Assembly (NCBI RefSeq): GCF_014696435.1
Contig: NZ_JACJQG010000063.1
Location: 1-58,676, forward strand
Reading direction: 5' to 3'
Source of the DNA: Calothrix anomala FACHB-343
GTDB taxonomy: Bacteria > Cyanobacteriota > Cyanobacteriia > Cyanobacteriales > Nostocaceae
DNA length: 58,676 bases
In this document: piece by piece, positions 1-8,172 of the stretch
Position numbering within the stretch: the stretch's first letter is position 1
Layout: every line of letters begins with the position of its first letter
Translations under genes and position numbers: made by a program
The notes under the pieces: generated by a model
Told to the model about the DNA's origin: nothing
The model's input: only the letters and a program-made list of their open reading frames with translations
Database searches by the model: none

Positions 1-17
1 ATTAACAATTTATTGGG

Positions 18-54
18 GTGAGAAAGCGATTGTTATCGGCAACTGCTTTCTCAC
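18..54. terminator. Hairpin, possible terminator of an upstream gene
   Basis: GTGAGAAAGC (18-27) pairs perfectly with GCTTTCTCAC (45-54) around a 17-base loop. No strong T-run follows on either strand, so termination is only a guess; the gene it might serve lies outside the window. Confidence 0.4.
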
Positions 55-177
55 ACTTAAAATGATTATCATTTTAATTACTGTATATTTTATTCTCTGG
101 AAGTCCCTAAATAATTATCCCATTGAGGTTGCATATTTTTCTCCTATTTATTAGTTCAGTTAATGGTTATTCGACAA

Positions 178-262
178 GTTACAGCGTATTTCAGGTAAAT
201 GAGGTACGCACTTCGTGAACACTGCCGTGCCCTGACAATTATCCGTACCTCATTACAGCCAG
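178..262. repeat. IS630-derived remnant or MITE
   Basis: Positions 179-200 (TTACAGCG..TTTCAGGTAAAT) closely match 58480-58501, the 3' end of the IS630-type transposase at the other end of the window, including its stop codon (TCA on this strand). A second feature is an 11-bp inverted repeat, AATGAGGTACG (198-208) and CGTACCTCATT (244-254). I read this as a short end remnant of an IS630-like element with most of the transposase gone. It carries no coding capacity. Confidence 0.5.
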
Positions 263-319
263 AAAAATTATAATTTGAGTTATAGATAAATCTGGCTAAT
301 TTCTCAAGCTTATAAAAAT

Positions 320-499
320 TTAATTACCAGCTTGCTTGGGCGAATAATTAACAGAATTTTCTCCAGTAGGTTGTGGAGAATCTATTTTTGCAAAATGAGA
401 ATTGCAGGCTTGTGCAAATAATAAAATGCTGAATGATAAGGCAAGTGTAAACAGTCTATTCCAGCGCATATTGTTCAGAGAATTTGTTAAAGTCTTCAT
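320..499 (-). CDS. Small predicted lipoprotein (59 aa)
   Basis: Short open frame of 59 codons starting ATG at 499 and ending TAA at 320. An AAGGAG ribosome site sits at the right distance upstream. The N-terminus has a basic stretch, a hydrophobic core (residues 16-29) and a lipobox-like LLFAQAC with Cys32, so the mature product would be a 28-residue, polar, Pro/Gln/Ser-rich lipid-anchored peptide. No family is recognised. Its promoter (535-580) is nearly identical to those of the flavin monooxygenase and the ABC exporter next door, which strongly suggests it is expressed and co-regulated. It could be a small envelope lipoprotein; a secreted signal or precursor peptide is possible but not shown. 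Confidence 0.7.
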   Translation of the reverse strand: MKTLTNSLNNMRWNRLFTLALSFSILLFAQACNSHFAKIDSPQPTGENSVNYSPKQAGN

Positions 500-534
500 C
501 AGTTCAACTCCTTGGTTGCAAGTGTGATGTTATC

Positions 535-580
535 TTTATAGAATTTGCAAAGTTAAAAGTCGATACAGAAAAGTTAAGGA
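535..580 (-). promoter_or_regulatory. Shared promoter, copy 1 (drives small lipoprotein)
   Basis: On the minus strand a 22-base element (580 to 559, core TTAACTTTTCTGTATCGAC) is followed after exactly 18 bases by a TATAAA -10 box (540-535). The element is identical over 22 bases to 2093-2114 on the plus strand. The predicted transcript leader is about 29 bases. The element occupies the -35 position, so it may be an activator site or an alternative sigma promoter. Confidence 0.65.
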
Positions 581-636
581 ATTAAATGTAGAAGCTAACT
601 TAACTTGAAACTTAACTTTTACAGCATCATGCTTAA

Positions 637-1920
637 CTAGAGTGAAATCTGCAATTTTTGACGCGATACAAATTTTCTTTGCAGCAATTGCAAAGCAATT
701 CTTTTCCCTGTACACCAACCGTAATATCCATAAGTTGCGGATCTAGCAACAGTTTTCTCAAAACCTACAAAGTAAAGTGTAGGGTCAACAATAGATTGGC
801 ATTTAGCATCTGTTTTTGGTAATAACCTATCGTTCGCATTAAGATACAATTGCGGCTGTCTCAAAATTTTATTTATACCAGGGCGAAAGCCAGTACCTAA
901 AATAATTGCATCATAATCTTGTGCTACACAATTGCTAAAGATTACGCCTGTTTTTGTGAGTTGTTGAATACTATTAGAGATGACTCGAATATTGCCTTTT
1001 TTGATTTGTTTAACAGTACCTCTATCTACCCAAGCTACACGGCCATGATTAACTTCTATATCCATTGGCCCTTTATCTTCTGGATAGATAGAGTATGCAC
1101 TCAAATCTAAAGCAAAACGCTGAATAAATTTATCAGTTTCCTTGATGTCTGCTTGTAATTCTTCTGGTGAGAAATCTATGGCAAAAGCCATAGCTTCTAT
1201 TCGAGAATCTATTGTATTGTTATTAAAAAAACGTTTAAAGTATGACCTAGTGCGCCATAACCAATATTGTAGCGATCGCAGTCTCGGATAAAGAGGAAAT
1301 ACCCAACGTTTACCGCGAATTAACATATCTACACGCGCAGCACCGTGTTCATATAAATCTAATGCTATTTCTGCTGCTGAATTCCCCGAACCAATGACTA
1401 AAACCTGCTGATTTTGATAAGGAATACCGTTTTTATAGGCATTACTATGAATAATCTTACCTAAAAAATCTTCTTGCCCCACAAACTTTGGTATCACAGG
1501 TTCATTAGTTAGCCCAGTACAGATAACAAGAACCTTGCAGTATAGAATGTCTTTAGTTGTTTGTATTTGCCAGTTATCATCTGTTTGATTCTGATGATAA
1601 TTTTTAGTAATATTTTGTACTTCTTCCCCAAAACGAATATGTGAATCAACTTGGAAATGATATGCATATTCTGTTAAATACTCCACCATTTCCTCTTTCG
1701 TCTTAAATGTGGAATATTTTCCCTTACCCTCAAAAAAAGGTAGAGTAAAATAAGGATTTTGAGTAACTAATCGCTCGTAGGCGTTTTTCCAGATAGTTGC
1801 GACAGTTTCACCTTTCTCTATCACCACAAAGTTATCAATTCCAAATTTTTTTAAACTTGCAGCTACAGTAATACCGCAAAAACCAGCCCCAATAATGATA
1901 ACGTCTAGTTCAGCGTTCAT
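637..1920 (-). CDS. Flavin-containing monooxygenase (CzcO/YUCCA-like)
   Basis: 427-residue class B flavoprotein monooxygenase. The FAD Rossmann motif GAGFCG is at residues 11-16, the FMO signature F-x-G-x3-H-x3-Y at 152-162, and the NADPH motif GSGNSA at 177-182. Family members use NADPH and O2 to oxygenate soft nucleophiles (N or S) or ketones; the substrate here is unknown. Length is normal and the frame is intact. It is divergent from the cyclic-peptide-type exporter and shares its promoter type, so a role in modifying an exported small molecule is an inference. The start ATG at 1920 lacks a strong ribosome site but is 29 bases from the predicted transcription start, as in the other two genes of the set. 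Confidence 0.85.
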   Translation of the reverse strand: MNAELDVIIIGAGFCGITVAASLKKFGIDNFVVIEKGETVATIWKNAYERLVTQNPYFTLPFFEGKGKYSTFKTKEEMVEYLTEYAYHFQVDSHIRFGEEVQNITKNYHQNQTDDNWQIQTTKDILYCKVLVICTGLTNEPVIPKFVGQEDFLGKIIHSNAYKNGIPYQNQQVLVIGSGNSAAEIALDLYEHGAARVDMLIRGKRWVFPLYPRLRSLQYWLWRTRSYFKRFFNNNTIDSRIEAMAFAIDFSPEELQADIKETDKFIQRFALDLSAYSIYPEDKGPMDIEVNHGRVAWVDRGTVKQIKKGNIRVISNSIQQLTKTGVIFSNCVAQDYDAIILGTGFRPGINKILRQPQLYLNANDRLLPKTDAKCQSIVDPTLYFVGFEKTVARSATYGYYGWCTGKRIALQLLQRKFVSRQKLQISL

Positions 1921-1955
1921 AACATTGACTTAGATTGCAAAACTTAACTCTTATC

Positions 1956-2001
1956 TTTATAAAACTTGTAACTTTAATAGTCGATATAGATTAGTTAGGG
2001 A
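1956..2001 (-). promoter_or_regulatory. Shared promoter, copy 2 (drives monooxygenase)
   Basis: The minus-strand element at 2001-1980 agrees at 18 of 22 bases with copies 1 and 3, ending in TATCGAC. An 18-base spacer leads to TATAAAG (1961-1955). CAA is conserved at spacer positions 12-14 in all three copies. The predicted start of transcription lies about 29 bases before the ATG. Confidence 0.65.
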
Positions 2002-2092
2002 ATTTGAACTGTTTGCAAACGTCCTGAAATCTCGTTCCTGCTTCCTCTATTCATTAGTTGAGTTTGCAAGTTAAGCCATTTTCTTTCCTATA

Positions 2093-2138
2093 TCCTTAAC
2101 TTTTCTGTATCGACACTGCAATGAACAACCTCTATATA
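2093..2138 (+). promoter_or_regulatory. Shared promoter, copy 3 (drives ABC exporter)
   Basis: The element at 2093-2114 is identical to copy 1 over 22 bases. An 18-base spacer leads to TATATA (2133-2138). The exporter ATG at 2174 is about 29 bases past the expected transcription start, the same geometry as copies 1 and 2. Copies 2 and 3 face away from each other in a 253-bp divergent region. Confidence 0.65.
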
Positions 2139-2173
2139 TAAACAGCAATACCGTTCATGAAGAAACAATTGAG

Positions 2174-3823
2174 ATGAACTTAATAACTTTGCTGTTACGT
2201 GCTTCTAGGAAAATTCTAACTCTTGCTGCTTTCATCGGGTTATTAAGTGGAGTTAGTACAGCAGGCTTGCTAGTAACTATTAATGCAACTTTTAATAATT
2301 CATCACAGCAAGTAACATTAATTTGGAGTTTTATCAGTCTTTGCTTAATAAAATTTCTGACTAATATAATTTCTAAATATTTGTTAATTAATTTGACAGA
2401 AAAAGCAATTGTAGAATTGCGTCTCACATTGAGTGAAAGAATTTTAGCCGCACCGCTATATCATCTAGAAATTTTAGGTAAACATCGGCTATTAGCTACC
2501 TTAACAGATGATGTTTTAGCAATTTCGCGCATAGTTTATATTATTCCTACTTTGTGTATTGATATAACTATCGTAGCCAGTTGTCTTTTATATTTATTTT
2601 GGTTATCCTCAACTATATTTTTTTTAGTACTGCTTTCTTTATTGCTAGGAATAATTAGCTATCAACAGGTTGCACATAAAGCAAATTCATTTTTCACCTT
2701 AGCTCGTCAGCAAGAAGATAAATTATTTAAGCATTTTCAGAGTCTAACTGAGGGAACTAAAGAACTAAAGCTTCACAAAGAACGACGACAAATATTTTTA
2801 AAGCAAGAACTGAGAGAAACGGCACAATTATCTAGACGTAATAATGTAGTTGGCATGACTATATTTGCAGTTGCTGCTAGTTGGGGAAATAGCTTATTTT
2901 TTGTAGTTGTAGGATTGGTAATTTTTGCTTTGCCTACTTTCCAAACTATCCCCACTCATATTTTATCTGGATATGCACTGACAATTCTCTACCTGCTTTC
3001 ACCTTTAGACTACATTATGAGTGCTATTCCTACTTTTAGCAAAGCAACTGTTGCTTTAAAAAATATTGATGCTCTCAAACTATCATTGTTCGCTCGCTGT
3101 TACGAAAGTAATTTAATGATTTGGGAACAAGCAGATAATTTTTGTCACAGTTTAGAATTTGTGGGTATCACTCATACTTATTACCAAGAATCAGAAGATA
3201 CAGCTTTTACTCTTGGCTCAATTGATTTAACAGTTTCGGGTGGGGAAATTGTTTTTATTGTTGGTGGTAATGGGAGTGGAAAGTCTACGCTGCTCAAATT
3301 AATTGCTGGTTTATATATTCCTGAAAGTGGAAAAATTTATTTCAATGGCAAACTAGTGACTGCGGAAAATCAAGATTGGTTCCGCCAACATTTTTCAGCA
3401 GTGTTTTCTGATTTTTATTTATTCGATAATTTTTTGAATATAGGTAAAAATATTGCTGGCGAGCAAATTAAAAATTATCTAGTTAAATTAAAATTAGATA
3501 AAAAAGTTAAAATTAAAAACGGCATACTTTCGACAACTTTATTATCTCAAGGGCAGCGAAAACGCCTAGCCCTGTTAACAGCTTATTTAGAAGACCGTCC
3601 TATATATGTATTTGATGAATGGGCTGCCGATCAAGATCCTATATTTAAAAATATTTTTTATACCCAAATATTACCTGAATTGAAAAAACAAGGTAAAACT
3701 GTAATAGTAGTCACTCATGATGACCAATATTTCTATTTATCAGACAGGATAGTTAAGTTTGATTATGGCAAGGTAGAGAACATTTATACTTGTCTCATAC
3801 CTAGTGAAAAGAATTTAGTTTAA
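2174..3823 (+). CDS. Cyclic-peptide-type ABC exporter (SyrD/PvdE/MdnE-like)
   Basis: 549-residue fused ABC half-transporter. Residues 1-300 form about six membrane segments. The ATPase domain has Walker A GGNGSGKST (about 364-372), a signature LLSQGQRKR (about 456-464) and Walker B followed by DEWAADQDP (about 480-490). The DEWAADQDP block and LSQGQ in place of LSGGQ are hallmarks of the cyclic peptide transporter family, which exports siderophore precursors, lipopeptides or microviridin-type peptides. No peptidase C39 domain is present. No NRPS or obvious precursor peptide lies in the window; the only small co-regulated product is the 59-residue lipoprotein. It converges with the sensor kinase, leaving an 11-bp gap. 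Confidence 0.85.
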   Translation: MNLITLLLRASRKILTLAAFIGLLSGVSTAGLLVTINATFNNSSQQVTLIWSFISLCLIKFLTNIISKYLLINLTEKAIVELRLTLSERILAAPLYHLEILGKHRLLATLTDDVLAISRIVYIIPTLCIDITIVASCLLYLFWLSSTIFFLVLLSLLLGIISYQQVAHKANSFFTLARQQEDKLFKHFQSLTEGTKELKLHKERRQIFLKQELRETAQLSRRNNVVGMTIFAVAASWGNSLFFVVVGLVIFALPTFQTIPTHILSGYALTILYLLSPLDYIMSAIPTFSKATVALKNIDALKLSLFARCYESNLMIWEQADNFCHSLEFVGITHTYYQESEDTAFTLGSIDLTVSGGEIVFIVGGNGSGKSTLLKLIAGLYIPESGKIYFNGKLVTAENQDWFRQHFSAVFSDFYLFDNFLNIGKNIAGEQIKNYLVKLKLDKKVKIKNGILSTTLLSQGQRKRLALLTAYLEDRPIYVFDEWAADQDPIFKNIFYTQILPELKKQGKTVIVVTHDDQYFYLSDRIVKFDYGKVENIYTCLIPSEKNLV

Positions 3824-3834
3824 TTCACATATAT

Positions 3835-5256
3835 TTAACCTTTTAAGGGCAAAGAAATTATGAAAGTTGCGCCTTGGTTGGGAGTGCTAGTAGCTGTAAT
3901 ACTACCTTGATGAGCTTCAATAATCCGCTTAGTGATGGCTAATCCTAAACCATTACCACTACTTTTGCGTGAGGGATCTGTAGTATAAAATTGCTCAAAA
4001 ATCCTGGGTAAATCGGCTTCCTTGATTCCTTTCCCCTGGTCTTGAATTTGAATAATTGCTTGTTTTCCTCTGCTATAGCCAGAAATAAAAACTTGCGAGT
4101 TGGCTGGTGAATGTTTGATTGCATTATCTAACAAATTGAGAATTGCCTGTAATAATCGTTCTGGATCGCCTTGAATCGTGAGGGGATCTACATTCACTTG
4201 GAGAGCAATTTTCACAGTTTGCATTCGCGGTTCGATTGCGTTCACAGCACGGTTAATCAATCCTTGCAGTGAAATGCTTTGCTGTTCGAGTTGCGTGACT
4301 CCCGCTTCTAAACGTCCTAAATCGAGGAGGTCATGAATTAATCTTGCCAAACGTTTGATTTCGCTGTCGATAGTTTGAAAAAAGCGATCGCGTATTTCTG
4401 GTTCTTCATAGGCTCCGCCTTTGAGTGCGTCCACTGTTACCTGAACATTACTGATGGGAGTACGCAGTTCGTGGGAAACATTGGCTAAAAATACCCGGCG
4501 TTCTTGATCTAGGGAAGCTAATCGTTCACTCATCCGGTTGAGTTCTGCGGCTAATTGATCCAACTCATTGTTCTCCTGGATGATCAGCTTATCGCCAAAA
4601 TGACCTCCACCCAAGCGAATTGCAAAGTTCTGCATAATCTCAATCGGTTTAGAGAGACTGCGAGCAAAGCGACTGCTAATCAATGCACACAGTAAAATTG
4701 TGATTGCTAGCGTACCCAAAACGCTCCAAAACACCCTTGCAAACTGTCGCTGAAACTGCTCCAGGGTAATTGACATTCGCAACACACCCAAAAATTGACC
4801 GTTGCGTTCAATCGGTCTAGCAATGTAGAGGCGATCTTTGTTAGATAAAACTCCTTTAGCAATTCCTTGTTCTACACGATTTTTTAGAGCTGCGCGCATT
4901 CCTGGAATTTGATACCAGTCTTTAACTTGAGAGTCTAACTTTGGGTCAGAAGTAGCTATCAGATTACCTTGTTGATTAAAAACACGCAACGTCAAATTTT
5001 GCGGTGCGCCGTACCGTTGCACCAGCAATTTTACCTGTGGAATATCTTTTTGTTCTAGTCCATCTGCAACACTTTCACTTAATGCACTTGTCCAGTTATC
5101 CAAATCTACTTGTCGCATTCGCATGAAATAATCAGCGAACGACCACAGGATATAACCTGCTAGCAGTGACGTTCCAAAAGCTGTCAGCATCAAGTATGTG
5201 CCAAACAGCTTTGCATGAATTGTATTTAATTTAATTCGGGGTAAGAAGCCTCTCAT
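3835..5256 (-). CDS. Membrane sensor histidine kinase
   Basis: 473 residues. TM1 is at about 17-42, followed by an extracytoplasmic sensor domain (about 43-173), TM2 (about 175-195), HAMP (194-246), HisKA with phospho-acceptor His262 in NVSHELRTP, and HATPase_c with the N box (LLDNAIKHSP), G1 (DQGKGI) and G2 (GNGLGLAI). The ATG overlaps the response regulator stop by 4 bases, so the two are translationally coupled and probably cognate. The input signal cannot be told from the sequence. Confidence 0.9.
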   Translation of the reverse strand: MRGFLPRIKLNTIHAKLFGTYLMLTAFGTSLLAGYILWSFADYFMRMRQVDLDNWTSALSESVADGLEQKDIPQVKLLVQRYGAPQNLTLRVFNQQGNLIATSDPKLDSQVKDWYQIPGMRAALKNRVEQGIAKGVLSNKDRLYIARPIERNGQFLGVLRMSITLEQFQRQFARVFWSVLGTLAITILLCALISSRFARSLSKPIEIMQNFAIRLGGGHFGDKLIIQENNELDQLAAELNRMSERLASLDQERRVFLANVSHELRTPISNVQVTVDALKGGAYEEPEIRDRFFQTIDSEIKRLARLIHDLLDLGRLEAGVTQLEQQSISLQGLINRAVNAIEPRMQTVKIALQVNVDPLTIQGDPERLLQAILNLLDNAIKHSPANSQVFISGYSRGKQAIIQIQDQGKGIKEADLPRIFEQFYTTDPSRKSSGNGLGLAITKRIIEAHQGSITATSTPNQGATFIISLPLKG

Positions 5257-5630
5257 GAAGGCTGTTCCTCAGAACGACGACGCAACACTGCTTTGATGCG
5301 TGCTAGTAATTCGCGAGTATTGAAGGGCTTAGTCACATAATCGTCTGCTCCAGCTTCTAAGCCCCATATTTTATCTACATCCTGATCTTTAGCTGTGAGC
5401 ATGACAATGGGTACATTGGAAAAGGCTCGAATTCGCCAACAGACTTCCATACCACTCACTTCCGGTAACATCAGATCAAGCAAAATTATATCTGGTACTT
5501 GCTTGTGGAACTGTTTGATTGCATTATGCCCATCAACGGCTGTACTCACTGTATAGCCTTCTTTTTGTAATGTATATGTGAGACTGTCGCGCAAGGCCGC
5601 TTCATCATCCACGAGTAAAACGTGTGGCAT
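5253..5630 (-). CDS. Receiver-only response regulator (OmpR-type, no output domain)
   Basis: 125 residues forming a complete receiver domain: acidic pair D8/D9, phosphorylation site D52, conserved T79 and K101. The sequence ends ..AVLRRRSEEQPS, exactly where OmpR/PhoB proteins enter the linker to the winged helix. No DNA-binding domain follows, because the kinase ATG overlaps the stop. It is therefore either an ancestral deletion of the output domain or a true phosphotransfer or single-domain regulator. The frame is intact. The upstream 380-bp region would hold the promoter of both genes. Confidence 0.88.
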   Translation of the reverse strand: MPHVLLVDDEAALRDSLTYTLQKEGYTVSTAVDGHNAIKQFHKQVPDIILLDLMLPEVSGMEVCWRIRAFSNVPIVMLTAKDQDVDKIWGLEAGADDYVTKPFNTRELLARIKAVLRRRSEEQPS

Positions 5631-6014
5631 TTTACATTAGTAAATTTGAGACAACTTTTTGTAATTATAAGATGTATTAGTTTTTTATATTTGACATCTA
5701 TCAATAGAAATAAATTAAGTTAATCAATAGTAAATAAAAGCTAAAATAAAAAATTTATTTTTATCAAAAAAATTGCATTAAATACTAGAAACTCATAAAA
5801 TTGTTTAAATAAATGTATTTAAAATTTATTTTGCTTATCTTTTATAGAGATACTTTTAAAGTTTCAGAGAGTAGTATTCTTATTTGAGGAAGGCAAAACA
5901 ATCTATAAACCTGAACTGCCTGAAATTTAGAAGATATCAGAGATAACAAAATACTCCCTTAGTTAGAGAGCGTAGTTGTCCGCAATGCGAGATGGTTAAT
6001 AATAAAAGGGTGCT
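5631..6014. other. AT-rich divergent intergenic region
   Basis: No gene seen. It separates the two-component operon (minus) from the DUF389 gene (plus). Positions 5956-6000 (CCCTTAGTTAGAGAG..AATGCGAGATGGTTA) form a leader that is conserved at 40421-40463, where the gene itself has been deleted. That conservation marks the stretch as part of the DUF389 gene unit, perhaps its promoter or 5' leader. Confidence 0.5.
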
Positions 6015-7301
6015 ATGCGTCAGATTATTATCCAAGTACAACATGGCTGCGGCAAACAGGTTCTCGATATTGCAGAATCTCATAATGGCACAAACCTGTC
6101 ACAAATTGAGGCGAAAAACAGCAACGAAGCAATTGACCTGGTGATTGTTCACCTTTCTAATCACAAGGTTGGGCAGTTTATAGATGAGTTGCAAGACTTA
6201 CCGAAAGTACATATTACCCTACTCCCTACAGGAGTTTTGGCTTTAAAACCACCGCCAGAAGAAGCAGCACAGCAAGTCAAAGATGTAGAAGAACGTAGCC
6301 CGATTGAAGTTTTTCTCTCTAGTTTGCAAAGTGTTGGTTCTTGGCGTGGTTTTCTGGGTTATGCAGCATTAGCTGGGGTAGTAGTTTGGATTGGGTTGTT
6401 TACCAATACAACTTATTTATTAGTAGCAGCAATGCTGATTGCACCATTTGCAGGGCCAGCAATGAATACTGCGATCGCTACCGCCAGAGGCGATCGCCAA
6501 CTGCTATGGCGGAGTCTATTACGTTATTTTGCCGCATTAGCAGTGACGATTGCGATCGCCTGGTTACTGAGCCTAGTTCTGCGCCAGCAAATCGCTACCA
6601 GCCTGATGATTGAACGCAGTCAGCTTTCAGCTGTCGCAGTACTACTACCCCTAGCGGCTGGTGCAGCAGGTGCGCTTAACCTCATGCAATCTGAGCGTAG
6701 TAGTTTAGTCTCAGGTGCAGCAACAGGAATGTTAGTAGCTGCTTCCTTAGCTCCACCTGCGGGAATTGTGGGTATGGCTAGTGCAATTGGTCGCTGGGAG
6801 ATGGTAACAGCTGGGCTATTCTTGCTCTTACTGCAACTATGCGGCATCAATTTATCAGCTTCCCTCTTATTCCGCATCTTCGGACTATCTACTCAAGCAA
6901 CTCGCTATCAGCGTGGTAAAAAAGGAGTATTTCGCTTTTCTATGGCAATTACAGTCATAGCACTTGTAGGTCTATTAACTTGGCAATTTTCCAATTCTCC
7001 CAATTTAGAACGCTCTAGTCGCGCCCAACGTGCAAATGCTGAAGTCCAAAAGGTTGTGGAGCAAGTTGGTTTAGCAAAATTAGTTGAATCAAATGTTCGC
7101 TTCACCCGTGCCAACATTTCTGGACAAAATACGCTGTTATCTGTTGTTTATGTTCAACGTCAACCAGGAGTTAGTGAGTCATCTGAGGAAATTCGTTCTC
7201 GCCTCACCCAAGCAATTCAAACTCATTTATTAAACCAAGGCTTTAATGTTACACCATTGGTTGATGTTAGTGTCTTAGAATTACCTACTAATAAGAAATA
7301 A
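6015..7301 (+). CDS. DUF389 family membrane protein
   Basis: 428 residues. A soluble N-terminal domain (about 1-95) is followed by five or six hydrophobic segments between about 110 and 330, with the characteristic LLVAAMLIAPFAGPAMN stretch, and a soluble C-terminal tail. This matches the TIGR00341/DUF389 family, whose function is unknown. It is followed 28 bp downstream by an ion channel gene on the same strand. A scar of a second copy (leader plus last codons) lies at 40421-40551. The start is supported by AAAAGGGTG just upstream. Confidence 0.85.
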   Translation: MRQIIIQVQHGCGKQVLDIAESHNGTNLSQIEAKNSNEAIDLVIVHLSNHKVGQFIDELQDLPKVHITLLPTGVLALKPPPEEAAQQVKDVEERSPIEVFLSSLQSVGSWRGFLGYAALAGVVVWIGLFTNTTYLLVAAMLIAPFAGPAMNTAIATARGDRQLLWRSLLRYFAALAVTIAIAWLLSLVLRQQIATSLMIERSQLSAVAVLLPLAAGAAGALNLMQSERSSLVSGAATGMLVAASLAPPAGIVGMASAIGRWEMVTAGLFLLLLQLCGINLSASLLFRIFGLSTQATRYQRGKKGVFRFSMAITVIALVGLLTWQFSNSPNLERSSRAQRANAEVQKVVEQVGLAKLVESNVRFTRANISGQNTLLSVVYVQRQPGVSESSEEIRSRLTQAIQTHLLNQGFNVTPLVDVSVLELPTNKK

Positions 7302-7329
7302 GTAGATTTTTCCCTAATATGAATACCTC

Positions 7330-8163
7330 ATGAGGAACGTAAATTTTTCTGATCAACAAGCCCTAGAACAAGAGCGCAACGAAGTTTTACAACAACTTGA
7401 AGATTGGCTAGAAATGCCGATGTTGATATTGGCATTTGGCTGGCTAGCACTATTTATTATCGAGTTGACTTGGGGGTTAAATCCTCTGCTAGATGTTGTC
7501 AGTACGACTATTTGGATTGTATTTATTCTAGATTTTGCAATTAAATTTATCCTCGCTCCGCGCAAACTTTCATATCTAAAAAGTAACTGGTTAACTGCAT
7601 TTTCTTTGCTATTACCTGCTTTACGTACCTTTCGCATTGTCCGAATAGTACGAAGTCTCTCATCATTACGGGCAGTGCGAGGGTTGCGGTTGTTGCGAGT
7701 AATGACCCGTGCCAACCGAGGAATGCGGGCTTTAGCAGCAAGTGTTAAGCGTCGAGGGTTTGCTTATGTAGTGTCGCTGACCACAATTGTCACTTTGGTA
7801 GGTGCTGCTGGGATGTATGCTTTTGAAAGCGATATTCCCGATGGTTCTGGTTTAAATAACTACGGCACAGCCCTATGGTGGACGGCAATGCTGATGACAA
7901 CAATGGGTTCTGAGTATTGGCCCAAAACACCTGAAGGTCGAGTGCTGTGTTTGATTCTGGCGATGTATGCTTTTGCAGTATTTGGCTATGTTACGGCAAC
8001 ACTAGCAACGTTTTTTATCGGTCGTGATGCAGATGATGACGAAGCAGAGTTAGTCGGTGCAAAATCAATTGCCGAACTTCATACCGAAATTGCTGCATTA
8101 AGGGCTGATATACAAGCACTGCTGCATCAACATATAGAGCCAAAACAAGATGGGAAAAATTAG
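7330..8163 (+). CDS. Voltage-gated-type ion transporter (six-TM channel)
   Basis: 277 residues. S1-S3 span about 28-95. S4, with regularly spaced arginines (RTFRIVRIVRSLSSLR and following), spans about 98-130. S5, a pore loop and S6 lie between about 140 and 235, followed by a short C-terminal helix likely to be a coiled coil. The fold is that of the ion transport family (PF00520). The pore has TTMGSEYWP where potassium channels carry TVGYGD, so selectivity for potassium should not be assumed. Probably co-transcribed with the DUF389 gene. Confidence 0.85.
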   Translation: MRNVNFSDQQALEQERNEVLQQLEDWLEMPMLILAFGWLALFIIELTWGLNPLLDVVSTTIWIVFILDFAIKFILAPRKLSYLKSNWLTAFSLLLPALRTFRIVRIVRSLSSLRAVRGLRLLRVMTRANRGMRALAASVKRRGFAYVVSLTTIVTLVGAAGMYAFESDIPDGSGLNNYGTALWWTAMLMTTMGSEYWPKTPEGRVLCLILAMYAFAVFGYVTATLATFFIGRDADDDEAELVGAKSIAELHTEIAALRADIQALLHQHIEPKQDGKN

Positions 8164-8172
8164 CGGTCTTAT

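Noticed and set aside
536-718. Minus-strand frame of 60 codons overlapping the monooxygenase 3' end
   Set aside because: It overlaps the monooxygenase gene and the shared promoter element, has no ribosome site and looks like a shadow frame.
3835-5630. Two-component pair as regulator of the shared-promoter genes at 320-3823
   Set aside because: Adjacency is the only argument; the receiver has no DNA-binding domain, so direct control is unlikely.
6620-7117. Minus-strand frames inside DUF389 and the channel gene
   Set aside because: They are antisense to well-supported coding sequence and have no family match.
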